In this document: positions 6,245 through 14,326 of the stretch, piece after piece
Position numbering within the stretch: position 1 is the first letter of the stretch
Layout: every line of letters begins with the position of its first letter
Assembly: GCA_002329645.1 (NCBI GenBank)
Contig: DCTS01000007.1
Coordinates: 1,474 to 15,800 of the forward strand
Length of the DNA: 14,327 nucleotides
Direction of reading: 5' to 3'
Source: Lachnoclostridium sp. UBA1434
GTDB lineage: Bacteria; Bacillota; Clostridia; Lachnospirales; Lachnospiraceae
The notes under the pieces: generated by a model
What the model was told of the DNA's origin: nothing
Seen by the model: the letters and a program-made list of their open reading frames with translations, nothing else
The model's database searches: none
Program-made: the position numbers and the translations under genes

Positions 6245-6392
6245 TCACCCGTCAGTTACAATACATATAATTACCTAATCCCTGTCAGCCACCTGTCAGT
6301 TATAATCCATACAATCACATAATCCCTGCCCATCATCTGTCAGTTACAATACATACAATTACATAATCCCTGCTAATTATCTGTCAATCATA
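6232..6392. repeat. 44-bp tandem repeat, three full copies plus a partial copy running into the DUF2344 gene
   Basis: Full copies are at 6232-6275, 6276-6319 and 6320-6363, each exactly 44 bp and beginning TAATCYCTG. By eye they are about 80-84% identical to each other. A fourth partial copy (6364-6392) matches over its first ~28 bases and includes the stop codon and last codons of the DUF2344 gene. Each unit contains CTGTCAG/CCGTCAG and ATACATA-type blocks. There are no unique spacers, so it is not a CRISPR array. Confidence 0.93.
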
Positions 6393-7198
6393 TAAAGAGG
6401 GATCAGCCTGTCATCCCTGATACTGCGCCCATACAGCTCCAGCCGGTGAACCTGCCAGGCAAAGGACTTAAATTCCGCTCCGATATGCTTATGAAATGTC
6501 TCCATTACTAGCTCAGGCTTTAAATTGGATGAACTTCCTGTATTGCACTGCAGGTAAACCTTGATATTATTATTGTCAGACAGAACGCTTCCCTTGTCAA
6601 TTATTAAGTCCATACCTTCGGTCTCGGCGCTTAAGGCAGCCCTTCTCATAGCTTCATATTCATCCTTATCGTAGGCGGCTATTGTAATCAATGGTCTTAT
6701 ATCTGCAGACGTCTCACTTGTCTTTGTCCTTTTGTCAGCTATTATTTCATCCAACGAAAGAAAATCAGCAAACTTTTCCGCAAATCCCTTCTGATCTTTA
6801 AAAAATCCGTCCGATGAATAACCTTCCTTCAGATACACCAGATAATCGGCGGAGGCAACCTGTGACATGGCGCTGACCGCCTTCCGGTTACCCTCTCTTT
6901 CTTTAAGTATATAAAGGTCCGTTACCTCAAATCCCTCCGTTAGCACGGTATTTAAACGGGCCTTCATCACCTCCGGCTCATCCGAGGATAAAAGCCCGAC
7001 ATCGAGATACTCTGCATCGGAGGTAAGCCCGACACCGATGGGCGCTGCAAAGGACATGATCTGATGGGGGCTGAACCCCTTCGTATATTCATTGTCAAAG
7101 CCCGCCCTTCTGAAGGCCTTTTGGAAATATCTCATTACATCCAGATGACCGATAAACTTCATTGCACCATACTTTTTAAATCTGATTCGTACATTCAC
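6377..7198 (-). CDS. TIGR03936 / DUF2344 radical SAM-linked protein
   Basis: 273 residues. It opens MNVRIRFKKYGAMKFIGHLDVMRYFQKAFRRAGF, followed by YTKGFSPHQIMSFAAPIGVGLTSDAEYLDVGL, the conserved start of the TIGR03936 family, which occurs next to or fused with TIGR03960 radical SAM proteins. Biochemical function is unknown; the constant pairing suggests it serves as a subunit or substrate-handling partner. The start is GTG, overlapping the TGA of the radical SAM gene as GTGA, with GGGAGG about 10 bases upstream, so translation is coupled. The C-terminal half (about 120-273) is less conserved; its last codons lie in a copy of the 44-bp repeat. No catalytic residues are evident. Confidence 0.92.
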   Translation of the reverse strand: MNVRIRFKKYGAMKFIGHLDVMRYFQKAFRRAGFDNEYTKGFSPHQIMSFAAPIGVGLTSDAEYLDVGLLSSDEPEVMKARLNTVLTEGFEVTDLYILKEREGNRKAVSAMSQVASADYLVYLKEGYSSDGFFKDQKGFAEKFADFLSLDEIIADKRTKTSETSADIRPLITIAAYDKDEYEAMRRAALSAETEGMDLIIDKGSVLSDNNNIKVYLQCNTGSSSNLKPELVMETFHKHIGAEFKSFAWQVHRLELYGRSIRDDRLIPLYMIDR

Positions 7199-9222
7199 GG
7201 AAGCCCAACCTCCCTGTCTAAGCCTTTATCATTACTGTCAGTGACAAGGCCTGCATCCATGCCGTCAACCTGTTGATTTGCCTTGAAGTCATCACTGCTC
7301 GTTATGTCTGTACGCACTGACTTTCTGCATAATTCGTCGCTTATGCCGCCTGATATACTGCCTGAAAATCCATTACATATGCCGCTGTCAAATACCCTGG
7401 CTCCGCAGCCTGCACAGTACCTGGCACAGTTAGGCGTAATTTGGCCCTCTCCGGCGCGTCTGTACTCCCGCAACAGAAACGCCTTATTAACTCCGGCATC
7501 AATTATATCCCAGGGGAATATCTCATCCTCAGCCCTTTCCCTGTTGTTATAAAATGCAATATCAATATCATTGGCATCAAATGCCCTTGCCCATTTATCA
7601 TAATCAAAGCATTCACTCCAGGAATCGAACAGACAGCCGTTCAAATATGCATCATATATAACCTTCGACAATCTGCGGTCTCCTCTTGCAAGCACGCCTT
7701 CCAGCACGCTTAGCTCGGCACCGTGCCATATATATTTTATACTTTTTTTGCTGGTTCTTTCATTTATACTGCTTCGCAGGGCATGCTGCTTCTCGATATA
7801 TTCACTAGCAGTATCCATTCTGCTCCACTGGAATGGCGTGAAGGGCTTTGGAACAAAGAAGGATGTGCTCACGACTATATTCAGCTTGCCGCTTCTTTTT
7901 TCCTTAGGCTGCTTATAGTACTCCCCTGCAATTTTATCAGCCAATGCGGCAATTCCTTCTATATCCTCCATTGTCTCAGTAGGAAGCCCCATCATAAAAT
8001 ACAGCTTAACCCTGTTCCAGCCGCACATAAAGGCATCCGAGGCGCCCTTAAGTATATCCTCTTCCGTAAGTCCCTTGTTTATGACATCCCTTAAACGCTG
8101 GGTTCCGGCTTCCGGCGCAAAGGTGAGGCTGCTTTTCCTGACATCCTGCACCTTTCCCATAACATCAAGAGCAAATGCGTCAATGCGCAGCGAAGGAAGG
8201 GATATATTGACTCCCTTATTGCCAAACTCGTCAATAAGATAATATACCAGATCCCCCAGCCGGGGATAGTCACTGGAGCTTAAGGAGCTTAATGATATTT
8301 CCTCGTACCCTGTGGAATTGAGCATGTTTGCGGCATGCCTTTTCAAAGTCTCAATATCCCTGCCCCTGGCAGGCCTGTACACCATTCCTGCCTGGCAGAA
8401 GCGGCATCCCCTTATACAGCCCCTCTGAATTTCAAGGACCACCCTGTCCTGTGTTATCTTTATAAATGGAACCAGAGGCTTTTCCGGATAAAGGGCCGGG
8501 CTTAAGTCCCGCACCACCTGTTTTCTGACCTTATCCGGAGCCTTATCATATAATTTCGCAAATCCCTTTACAGTGTTGTCTTCATTATACTCCACATTAT
8601 AAAGGGACGGCACATACATACCCTCTATCCGGGAAACCCTCTTCAGATATTCATTTCTTGACAAACCAAGCCTTTTGCATTCCTTGTACAAATCCAGAAT
8701 GTCATTATATGCATTTTCCCCTTCCCCTATATAAAAGAAATCAAAGAAATCGGCTATGGGCTCGGGGTTATATGCACAGGGCCCTCCTCCTACGACTACA
8801 GGATCCGCATCCGTCCTGTCTTTTGCATATATGGGTATGTGGGACAGCTCCAAAATCTGAAGAATATTCGTATAACACATTTCATACTGCAGTGTAATTC
8901 CGAGGAAATCAAAATCCTTTACAGAATCCTGGCTTTCCAATGCAAAAAGAGGGATGCCCCGCTCCCTCATAAGCCTGTCCAAATCCAGCCAGGGTGAAAA
9001 AACACGTTCGCAATACGTATCCTCCCTGCGGTTAATAATATCATACAATATATGAAGTCCCAGATGTGACATACCTATCTCATATACATCAGGAAAACAC
9101 ATGCAAAACCTTATATCAACGTCCTTGGGATCCTTAACCTGCATATTGACCTCGCCGCCAATATACCTTGCAGGCTTTTCCACGGACAGCAATATCTCAT
9201 CCGACAATGCCAGCTTTCTCAT
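7195..9222 (-). CDS. TIGR03960-family B12-binding-like radical SAM protein
   Basis: 675 residues from ATG 9222, which has AAGGA eight bases upstream and begins MRKLALSDEILLSVEKPARYIGGE. An in-frame ATG at 9258 would add 12 residues with poorer ribosome binding. The N-terminal cobalamin-binding-like region (about 35-180) has FPDVYEIGMSHLGLHILYDIIN and VVGGGPCAYNPEPIADFFDFFYIGEGE. The radical SAM core follows with CIRGCRFC (Cys269, 273, 276), the CxxxCxxC ligands of the [4Fe-4S] cluster. A second group CARYCAGC (Cys599, 603, 606) may bind another metal centre. The reaction is unknown. The last ~64 residues are Ser/Asp/Gly-rich and look unstructured. It is coupled to the DUF2344 partner by a 4-base overlap; an upstream promoter is visible. 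Confidence 0.93.
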   Translation of the reverse strand: MRKLALSDEILLSVEKPARYIGGEVNMQVKDPKDVDIRFCMCFPDVYEIGMSHLGLHILYDIINRREDTYCERVFSPWLDLDRLMRERGIPLFALESQDSVKDFDFLGITLQYEMCYTNILQILELSHIPIYAKDRTDADPVVVGGGPCAYNPEPIADFFDFFYIGEGENAYNDILDLYKECKRLGLSRNEYLKRVSRIEGMYVPSLYNVEYNEDNTVKGFAKLYDKAPDKVRKQVVRDLSPALYPEKPLVPFIKITQDRVVLEIQRGCIRGCRFCQAGMVYRPARGRDIETLKRHAANMLNSTGYEEISLSSLSSSDYPRLGDLVYYLIDEFGNKGVNISLPSLRIDAFALDVMGKVQDVRKSSLTFAPEAGTQRLRDVINKGLTEEDILKGASDAFMCGWNRVKLYFMMGLPTETMEDIEGIAALADKIAGEYYKQPKEKRSGKLNIVVSTSFFVPKPFTPFQWSRMDTASEYIEKQHALRSSINERTSKKSIKYIWHGAELSVLEGVLARGDRRLSKVIYDAYLNGCLFDSWSECFDYDKWARAFDANDIDIAFYNNRERAEDEIFPWDIIDAGVNKAFLLREYRRAGEGQITPNCARYCAGCGARVFDSGICNGFSGSISGGISDELCRKSVRTDITSSDDFKANQQVDGMDAGLVTDSNDKGLDREVGLP

Positions 9223-9290
9223 TATATTCGTCCTTTCCGGTTGGTTAGCAGGATGCATATACTTGCAATGCTTCCATAACCTTAACCGAT

Positions 9291-9319
9291 ATTATAACTT
9301 AATCGGGACGAAAACACAA
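9291..9319 (-). promoter_or_regulatory. Candidate promoter of the radical SAM operon
   Basis: On the minus strand TATAAT (9296-9291) with TTGTGT (9319-9314) at 17 bases lies about 70 bases before the ATG at 9222. The -10 is flanked by CCGAT (9286-9290) and ATCGG (9302-9306), a 5-bp inverted repeat with an 11-base centre that could be an operator or chance. Confidence 0.5.
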
Positions 9320-9388
9320 TGAAAAACAGGCTTTACTATACGACAGTCAAATAGCCGCAGCTTCTGCAGGACACCGGCCTTGTTATTC

Positions 9389-9910
9389 TTACTTCAGCCA
9401 GGATACTATCTTTGTCTCCAGATCGCTTAATACATCCTTCTGCGTAATATATTGCCTTACAGTTGTATAATTAAAGCTGTTCCATTCAACCTTAAGTTTA
9501 TCAAACAAAAATATGCAAAGGAATATGACAGCCGCTATGACAGTACGAATAATCAGCAGACGGAAGGCTTTGGCTTCCTTAAGGCTCGCGGTTCCCTCCG
9601 TATCCGGATGAAAGCTGAAAAGCTTTGACTTCCTGCCTTCAGGTATTACATCGGCTTCTACAGCTTGTACGTTTGACCTGATCTCCTGTGCATGCAGAGA
9701 ATTAAGCTGCCTTAAGCATGCTTCCCTTGCCTGTCTTATGTATTCCTCGCGTGATACCGGAATAAAACTTTTTGTAGCTTCCTGAGGCTCATAATCCTCC
9801 CGCGGCTTAAAAAACCTTTCCTGCGTCTTTTGAATTAGCCCCTCATTCATGTTATTGGCAAGGCTCTTTTCAATCTGACGGTAGAAGTTTTCTTCAGTCT
9901 TACTATCCAT
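9389..9910 (-). CDS. Unrecognised single-pass membrane protein
   Basis: 173 residues from ATG 9910, with AAAGGAGG eight bases upstream; a further in-frame ATG at 9931 lies above that site and is rejected. I do not recognise a family. Residues 1-116 are hydrophilic, charged and probably partly helical (FYRQIEKSLANNMNEGLIQKTQERFF; EEYIRQAREACLRQLNSL). One hydrophobic segment (about 117-136, LLIIRTVIAAVIFLCIFLF) is preceded by basic residues. A short tail (137-173) ends DVLSDLETKIVSWLK. The positive-inside rule suggests a cytoplasmic N-terminal domain and an outside C-terminus. It lies 166 bases upstream of the radical SAM start, which has its own promoter, and downstream of the response regulator. 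The strong ribosome binding site and clean reading frame argue it is real. Confidence 0.75.
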   Translation of the reverse strand: MDSKTEENFYRQIEKSLANNMNEGLIQKTQERFFKPREDYEPQEATKSFIPVSREEYIRQAREACLRQLNSLHAQEIRSNVQAVEADVIPEGRKSKLFSFHPDTEGTASLKEAKAFRLLIIRTVIAAVIFLCIFLFDKLKVEWNSFNYTTVRQYITQKDVLSDLETKIVSWLK

Positions 9911-10050
9911 AAATGCGCCCTCCTTTCGCATGCCGATTATTTACATGCAGCGGCACAACCCCTATGCCTCCTGTTCATCGATATAAATGCGACATACAGG
10001 ATGCATGACAATCCGGTTTGCAGCTTGTTCCATAATAGTATATTGGGGCA

Positions 10051-10066
10051 TGCATAAACTTATGCA
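10051..10066. repeat. Inverted repeat downstream of the response regulator gene
   Basis: TGCATAA (10051-10057) and TTATGCA (10060-10066) form a 7-bp inverted repeat with a 2-base centre in the 180-base gap between the response regulator and the membrane-protein gene. There is no T tract on the minus strand, so it is a poor terminator; it may be an operator for the downstream gene. Nothing else convincing is seen in the gap. Confidence 0.4.
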
Positions 10067-10090
10067 GGCATCTATGGACATATTTTCATA

Positions 10091-10717
10091 TTATGTATTG
10101 GTAAGGTAATGGACAGCTATCTGTGTCCTGTGCTCAAGTCCTGTTTTCTCCAGAATTGTGCTGATATGGTTCCTGACAGTCCCGCCTGACAAAAACAACC
10201 TTTCCCCGATATTCTTATTTGACAACCCCTCGGCAATCAGTCTGGCAATCTCAAGCTCCCTCGGTGAGAGCATCATTTCAAACAGCTTCCTTCCCGGTGA
10301 CCCTGCAGATATCCTCCCCCGTATGAAATCCAGGATATCCTTCTGGAACACAGTCCCGCCGGCATATATTACTCTTATTGCGTTAAGTATCCTGTCGGCA
10401 GGGCTGTTTTTCAGGATATAGCCGTTAACACCTGCCCTGAAGGCCCTGATAATCAGCTCCGGCTCGTCAAATGTGGTGAGAAGCAAGGGCTTTGCAGCTT
10501 CAACCGACATTATCTTAGCCGCAGCATCAATACCGTCCATGACAGGCATTCGTATATCCAGCAAGGCAACATCCGGCTTAAGCTTTAAACATAGCTCCAC
10601 GGCCTGCTGCCCGTCCGCCGCACTGTCCAACAGCTCCATATCCTGCTGGCATTCTATAATCATCCTAAGCCCTTCCCTGACAATTGCATCATCATCTGCT
10701 ATAACTATCCTAATCAT
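10091..10717 (-). CDS. NarL/LuxR-type response regulator
   Basis: 208 residues from ATG 10717, preceded by GGAGGG; the protein opens MIRIVIADDDAIVREGLRMII. The 43 upstream in-frame codons carry no family similarity and are excluded. The receiver domain (1-120) has acidic Asp8-Asp10, phospho-acceptor Asp54 in LLDIRMP, Thr82 in LLTTFDEPE and Lys103 in GYILKNSP. The C-terminal LuxR helix-turn-helix (about 148-203) reads LSPRELEIARLIAEGLSNKNIGERLFLSGGTVRNHISTILEKTG. It should be phosphorylated by the HisKA_3 kinase encoded just upstream and then regulate transcription, plausibly of the ABC permease operon. It is separated from the kinase gene by 233 bases, unusually far for a two-component pair. 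Confidence 0.95.
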   Translation of the reverse strand: MIRIVIADDDAIVREGLRMIIECQQDMELLDSAADGQQAVELCLKLKPDVALLDIRMPVMDGIDAAAKIMSVEAAKPLLLTTFDEPELIIRAFRAGVNGYILKNSPADRILNAIRVIYAGGTVFQKDILDFIRGRISAGSPGRKLFEMMLSPRELEIARLIAEGLSNKNIGERLFLSGGTVRNHISTILEKTGLEHRTQIAVHYLTNT

Positions 10718-10925
10718 AATACCCTCCAATTCATGACGTTGCAGCCGTTTCCGCACATGTGCCAGGCTCTTTTCACCTGCAAATAGTATTATCCCGAAGA
10801 AAGCTGCGTAATTATTTCTAAGTAACTTGCTGCATATATCCTTCATAACTTACTTCGTAATATCATGGTAACTTCTGTGCTTAAATTAAAAACTTCCCGC
10901 ATAATGGATTTAAAGAACCTGCTGC

Positions 10926-10941
10926 ACAAATTATATAATTT
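10926..10941. repeat. Perfect 16-bp AT palindrome between kinase and regulator genes
   Basis: CAAATTATATAATTTG is a perfect palindrome 10 bases past the kinase stop, in the 233-base gap (10718-10950) upstream of the response regulator. It could be a regulator-binding site or a 3'-end hairpin. The rest of the gap shows nothing I can name. Confidence 0.45.
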
Positions 10942-10950
10942 GCTTCTAAT

Positions 10951-12075
10951 TTAATATATAAAAATATTCGTCACGCAGAAGCCGTCCTCATTCTTATTAA
11001 AAAAGCACCTGCCCTTGGCATTCACAGTCCTCTCCTCTATTGCCTCAAGCCCGGTATTCTTCACAAAGGGCTCCGACGATTTCCCGTTATCCTTATACTC
11101 AACCTTTATTACCTTATTAAAGACCTCAATATTAAGGATGAATTCGGTAGCGTTTGAATGCTTCAAAAGGTTTGTCAGGCACTCCTTCAGGTTGTCATGT
11201 ATGCATATCCATATATCCGGGCCTACATTTACAAGGTCCCCGCTGGTCTTAAGCCTTGCGGACTTATTATAGCTAACCTTGAATTCCTCAAGAATGGCTG
11301 CAAGATCATTAATGCCAAGCCGGTACCTGTCCGTCCTCTCCTCCCGGAGGGCAGCCCTGATATCGTCCACACATTCCCTTAAGTTTTTTATTGCCTTTGC
11401 TATACTGTCACCTGCTTTTTTTGAATCCTCCTTTATAACAAGCATTGCTGCCTCAAGCAAAATGATGCTTCCCGATATCCCATGTCCCACCTCGTCATGA
11501 ATCCTGGCGGCAATTCTGTTTCTCTCCTCCAGTGACACCGTTGTCCTCAGGGTTTTGATAAGCTCTCCCATATCCTTAAGCTTTTCATCCATCCTGCGGA
11601 CCATATTTTTATTCTCCTCATTCAGCTTCATATAATGCTCAAGCCTGTTAACCAGAGCTCTGGCAATCAAAGCCATAGCCCCGATGCAAAGCGCTGCGGC
11701 AATAATGTTCTTTTCCGGCATAGCGACCAGTATAAGCAGCAGGGAAGCCGAAAAAAACACCTGATAAAAAACAGCCCTGTCCGTCAGTATATCCGCAAGT
11801 TGAAATACCAGTGCAATAATCAGCGGCATAAGCATCTTCGGATCCAGATAAAAGCAGACTGCAAGGCAAACTGAAGCTGTGAACAGGATGATATTGTGCC
11901 TGATATGAAGCCTGTTCATACGGCTTATCAATAACTCCAGCAAAAAAATGCAGACAAAGCTTAAGGCCGATATTATCCTTACGGACATATCGGCTTTATT
12001 AGTGTCTGCAATCAGATACGATGCTGCGACCGCCGTGATTTTAATATACAGATACAAAATCGGCTTGTTTTCCAT
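10951..12075 (-). CDS. Membrane sensor histidine kinase, HisKA_3 / NarX-like
   Basis: 374 residues from ATG 12075, with AAGGA five bases upstream overlapping the stop of the preceding permease gene; an ATG six bases higher leaves no room for a ribosome binding site. Six hydrophobic segments fill about 8-142 with very short loops, so there is no large extracellular sensor; a signal within the membrane or from the neighbouring transporter is likely. A helical linker (about 145-180) leads to HisKA_3, EERNRIAARIHDEVGHGISG, with phospho-acceptor His193. The HATPase domain has an N-box around ECLTNLLKHSNATEF (Asn302) and VEYKDNGKSS. The later ATP-lid glycine boxes look reduced but GLEAIEERTVNAKG is present. 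The cognate regulator is encoded next. Confidence 0.93.
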   Translation of the reverse strand: MENKPILYLYIKITAVAASYLIADTNKADMSVRIISALSFVCIFLLELLISRMNRLHIRHNIILFTASVCLAVCFYLDPKMLMPLIIALVFQLADILTDRAVFYQVFFSASLLLILVAMPEKNIIAAALCIGAMALIARALVNRLEHYMKLNEENKNMVRRMDEKLKDMGELIKTLRTTVSLEERNRIAARIHDEVGHGISGSIILLEAAMLVIKEDSKKAGDSIAKAIKNLRECVDDIRAALREERTDRYRLGINDLAAILEEFKVSYNKSARLKTSGDLVNVGPDIWICIHDNLKECLTNLLKHSNATEFILNIEVFNKVIKVEYKDNGKSSEPFVKNTGLEAIEERTVNAKGRCFFNKNEDGFCVTNIFIY

Positions 12076-12083
12076 TGGCATCC

Positions 12084-13226
12084 TTAGTTCATATTGTTAT
12101 TATGTGAATATATTACCGCTCCCGACAAAAATGTCAGTGCTGTGAATAATCCAAGTATTATAATATTCATGCTTATATTTGCCTGTGAATCGGCCCTAAG
12201 CCTTGTAAAAATGTCAACGAACCAGTACTGCGGGAAAAGCTTCGCCATATTCTTAAGGCTTTCGGGAGCCATATCGAGAGGAAAATAACCGCCTCCCAAA
12301 ATTGCTCCTATATTTGAAAATCCTATAATGACCGCCAGCAATGCCGTCTTCGACTTAAGAACCAGTGATACCGATATGGTGAAGCATACCGTGAATAAGG
12401 AAAACAGCAGTGTTACTGGTAAAAACATTCCGCGAGGGATACCTATGTCGGCATTCCATATCATAATATAGGCGCCGTAGATTCCAAGCTCGATCGCACA
12501 CAACAAGAATCCGAATATACCTGCACCCAGGATATAATGCGAGGGCTTAACCGGTGCTGCCTTGATCCTGTTAAATATCCCGTTAATCGTATCATCAATT
12601 ATCATGTATGCGGTGAATAGATTAACGGCAAATATAAACATCAGGTAAAAGCCCAGGGTGGTTATGAAGCCTTCCCTTGTTCTGTAGGATTCGGTATCCT
12701 TATCCGCTGCTTTATGCATAGCAACAGGAATATCCTTTTCGTTAAAACCCGTCAACAGCTTGATAAATTGATCCTCATTTCCTCCGGCGCCATTCGCAAG
12801 CATATCTATGCTGCTCATAAAGCTGTTTACATAAGCGCTGATAAATGCTGCATTCTCATAATCATCGATCGAGATTATCTGCATGTCGGGAGTATTGCCT
12901 GATACTGCCAGCTTCTGGAAACTTTCTGGTATTTTAATTATAACCGATATATCCTTATCAATCAACTCTCTTGAAAGGTACTCGTAATCATTTTCTACCA
13001 GCTCATATTCAAGGTCATTTGACAGATAATCCTTAAAGCTTGCGGATAATGTGCTGTTATCCTGGTCCATAACTCCAATCCGGACTTTAGACAGCGAATA
13101 GTCTACATATATATTACCGAAGGTGTTCATAAGGATAATCAGGAAGAAGCCGCTGATTACTGAAGCTGCAATTGCAAGCCTGTTCTGTTTTATGCCGGAC
13201 AATACCAGTAAAAATATATTTCTCAT
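12084..13226 (-). CDS. ABC-2 type transporter permease (second of pair)
   Basis: 380 residues. One transmembrane helix near the N-terminus (about 17-36) is followed by a long extracytoplasmic domain (about 40-185), then about five helices from GFITTLGFYLMFIFAVNLFTAYMI onward, ending in a membrane helix and a polar HNNNMN tail. This is the YhgE/DrrB-like ABC-2 architecture used for export of drugs, lipids or peptides. The cytoplasmic coupling segment INGIFNRIKAAPVKPSHYILG is typical. Start ATG overlaps the upstream permease stop as ATGA, with AAGGAG eight bases before. The kinase start lies nine bases after the stop of this gene. Substrate cannot be inferred. Confidence 0.9.
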   Translation of the reverse strand: MRNIFLLVLSGIKQNRLAIAASVISGFFLIILMNTFGNIYVDYSLSKVRIGVMDQDNSTLSASFKDYLSNDLEYELVENDYEYLSRELIDKDISVIIKIPESFQKLAVSGNTPDMQIISIDDYENAAFISAYVNSFMSSIDMLANGAGGNEDQFIKLLTGFNEKDIPVAMHKAADKDTESYRTREGFITTLGFYLMFIFAVNLFTAYMIIDDTINGIFNRIKAAPVKPSHYILGAGIFGFLLCAIELGIYGAYIMIWNADIGIPRGMFLPVTLLFSLFTVCFTISVSLVLKSKTALLAVIIGFSNIGAILGGGYFPLDMAPESLKNMAKLFPQYWFVDIFTRLRADSQANISMNIIILGLFTALTFLSGAVIYSHNNNMN

Positions 13227-14326
13227 CCTTCCCTCTCCTTCCTCTTAAATGAAGCGGCACCGATAACAAGCATAACCGCTATGATTACAATGCAAGCCAG
13301 GTTGATCCAATGCACCCTGTCCAATTTACCCATTATGGTCAAATCAAAGGCTGCTTCATGTATCTGATAAGCCGGCATCACATCTGTCACTCCCTCGATA
13401 TACAACCCGTTTGAATATGTCCCGGCAAGGAACATCATAATCCATATTACGGAGAGCATCAGCGGAGCTATATTTTTCTTAAACACTATACCTGCCGCGG
13501 CGCCGATTGATATTAATGCAAAGGAGACAAGGAAAAACATCAGGAACAAATACAGGTTGCCTGCCAGGGAGTCTGCATATCTGGCCTTAAATAACAGAAC
13601 GCTTACAGACATCATAACTGCCATCTGCATAAGCGTCTGGGGCAGCAATCCAAGTATCTTTGCTAGAAACAGCTTCGTTTTCCTGACAGGTGCAATCATT
13701 AACCTGTCAATGGTTTTATGCTGACGCTCTCCGGCAAAGCATGCAACTCCCGTGATTACGTTCATAAAGGCTATCATGGCCGGCAGGGTTACTGCATAAT
13801 AGTCAATCATGGGCCTTCCTCCCAGGTATGAAGCGTCAATATAGCTTTCCCTGGGTTCAAATTCGCCTACAAGGGCTGCATCCTGAGTCCTGCCAAGTGA
13901 GTAAACCGCCTTGTTTATCTGGGAAAAGCCGGCCGCCAGTGCCTTTACCGCCCTGTTCTTTACCCTGTTCTTGCCTTCATAAATATCAATTGACAGAGGA
14001 TCACCTCTAAAGACCATAACCGCAGATATCTCATCCTTCCCGGCCCTTATTCTGGCAGTCTCAATGTCATCCGTCTCTTCAAATACAATACTGCCCCCGT
14101 CCCCTGCTTTGCTTAGGAAGCTGCTTACAGCCAATCTGCTGTATGGGTCATCTGCTTCTACAGCATATACGACAGTTGTAGAACCAATTGTTTCTTCAGA
14201 TTTATTCATATTTTCAATCAGCTGCCCAAGCAAGAATATCATTATGGCGGGGAACATGAGGAAAAAGAATAGATTCACCTTATTTCTGGTAAATTCCCTG
14301 GTCTCCTTAATTATTACCGAAAGCAT
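13223..14326 (-). CDS. ABC-2 type transporter permease (first of pair)
   Basis: 367 residues from an ATG one base inside the right edge. MLSVIIKETREFTRNKVNLFFFLMFPAIMIFLLGQ is a normal ABC-2 permease N-terminus, so the gene is probably complete, although its ribosome binding site is outside the window. After helix 1 (about 18-36) comes an extracytoplasmic domain (about 40-170), then helices from YYAVTLPAMIAFMNVITGVACFAGE on. The cytoplasmic loop ERQHKTIDRLMIAPVRKTKLFLAKIL is characteristic of ABC-2 exporters. It ends in KRKEREG. It should pair with the other permease as a heterodimer driven by an ATPase, probably encoded just off the right edge. Confidence 0.9.
   Translation of the reverse strand: MLSVIIKETREFTRNKVNLFFFLMFPAIMIFLLGQLIENMNKSEETIGSTTVVYAVEADDPYSRLAVSSFLSKAGDGGSIVFEETDDIETARIRAGKDEISAVMVFRGDPLSIDIYEGKNRVKNRAVKALAAGFSQINKAVYSLGRTQDAALVGEFEPRESYIDASYLGGRPMIDYYAVTLPAMIAFMNVITGVACFAGERQHKTIDRLMIAPVRKTKLFLAKILGLLPQTLMQMAVMMSVSVLLFKARYADSLAGNLYLFLMFFLVSFALISIGAAAGIVFKKNIAPLMLSVIWIMMFLAGTYSNGLYIEGVTDVMPAYQIHEAAFDLTIMGKLDRVHWINLACIVIIAVMLVIGAASFKRKEREG

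Noticed and set aside
6232..6392. Possible CRISPR array
   Set aside because: The 44-bp copies are contiguous with no unique spacers, diverge along their whole length, and have no cas genes nearby.
10718..10846. 43-residue N-terminal extension of the response regulator
   Set aside because: The receiver domain begins exactly at the ATG at 10717, which has its own GGAGGG; the upstream codons show no family similarity.
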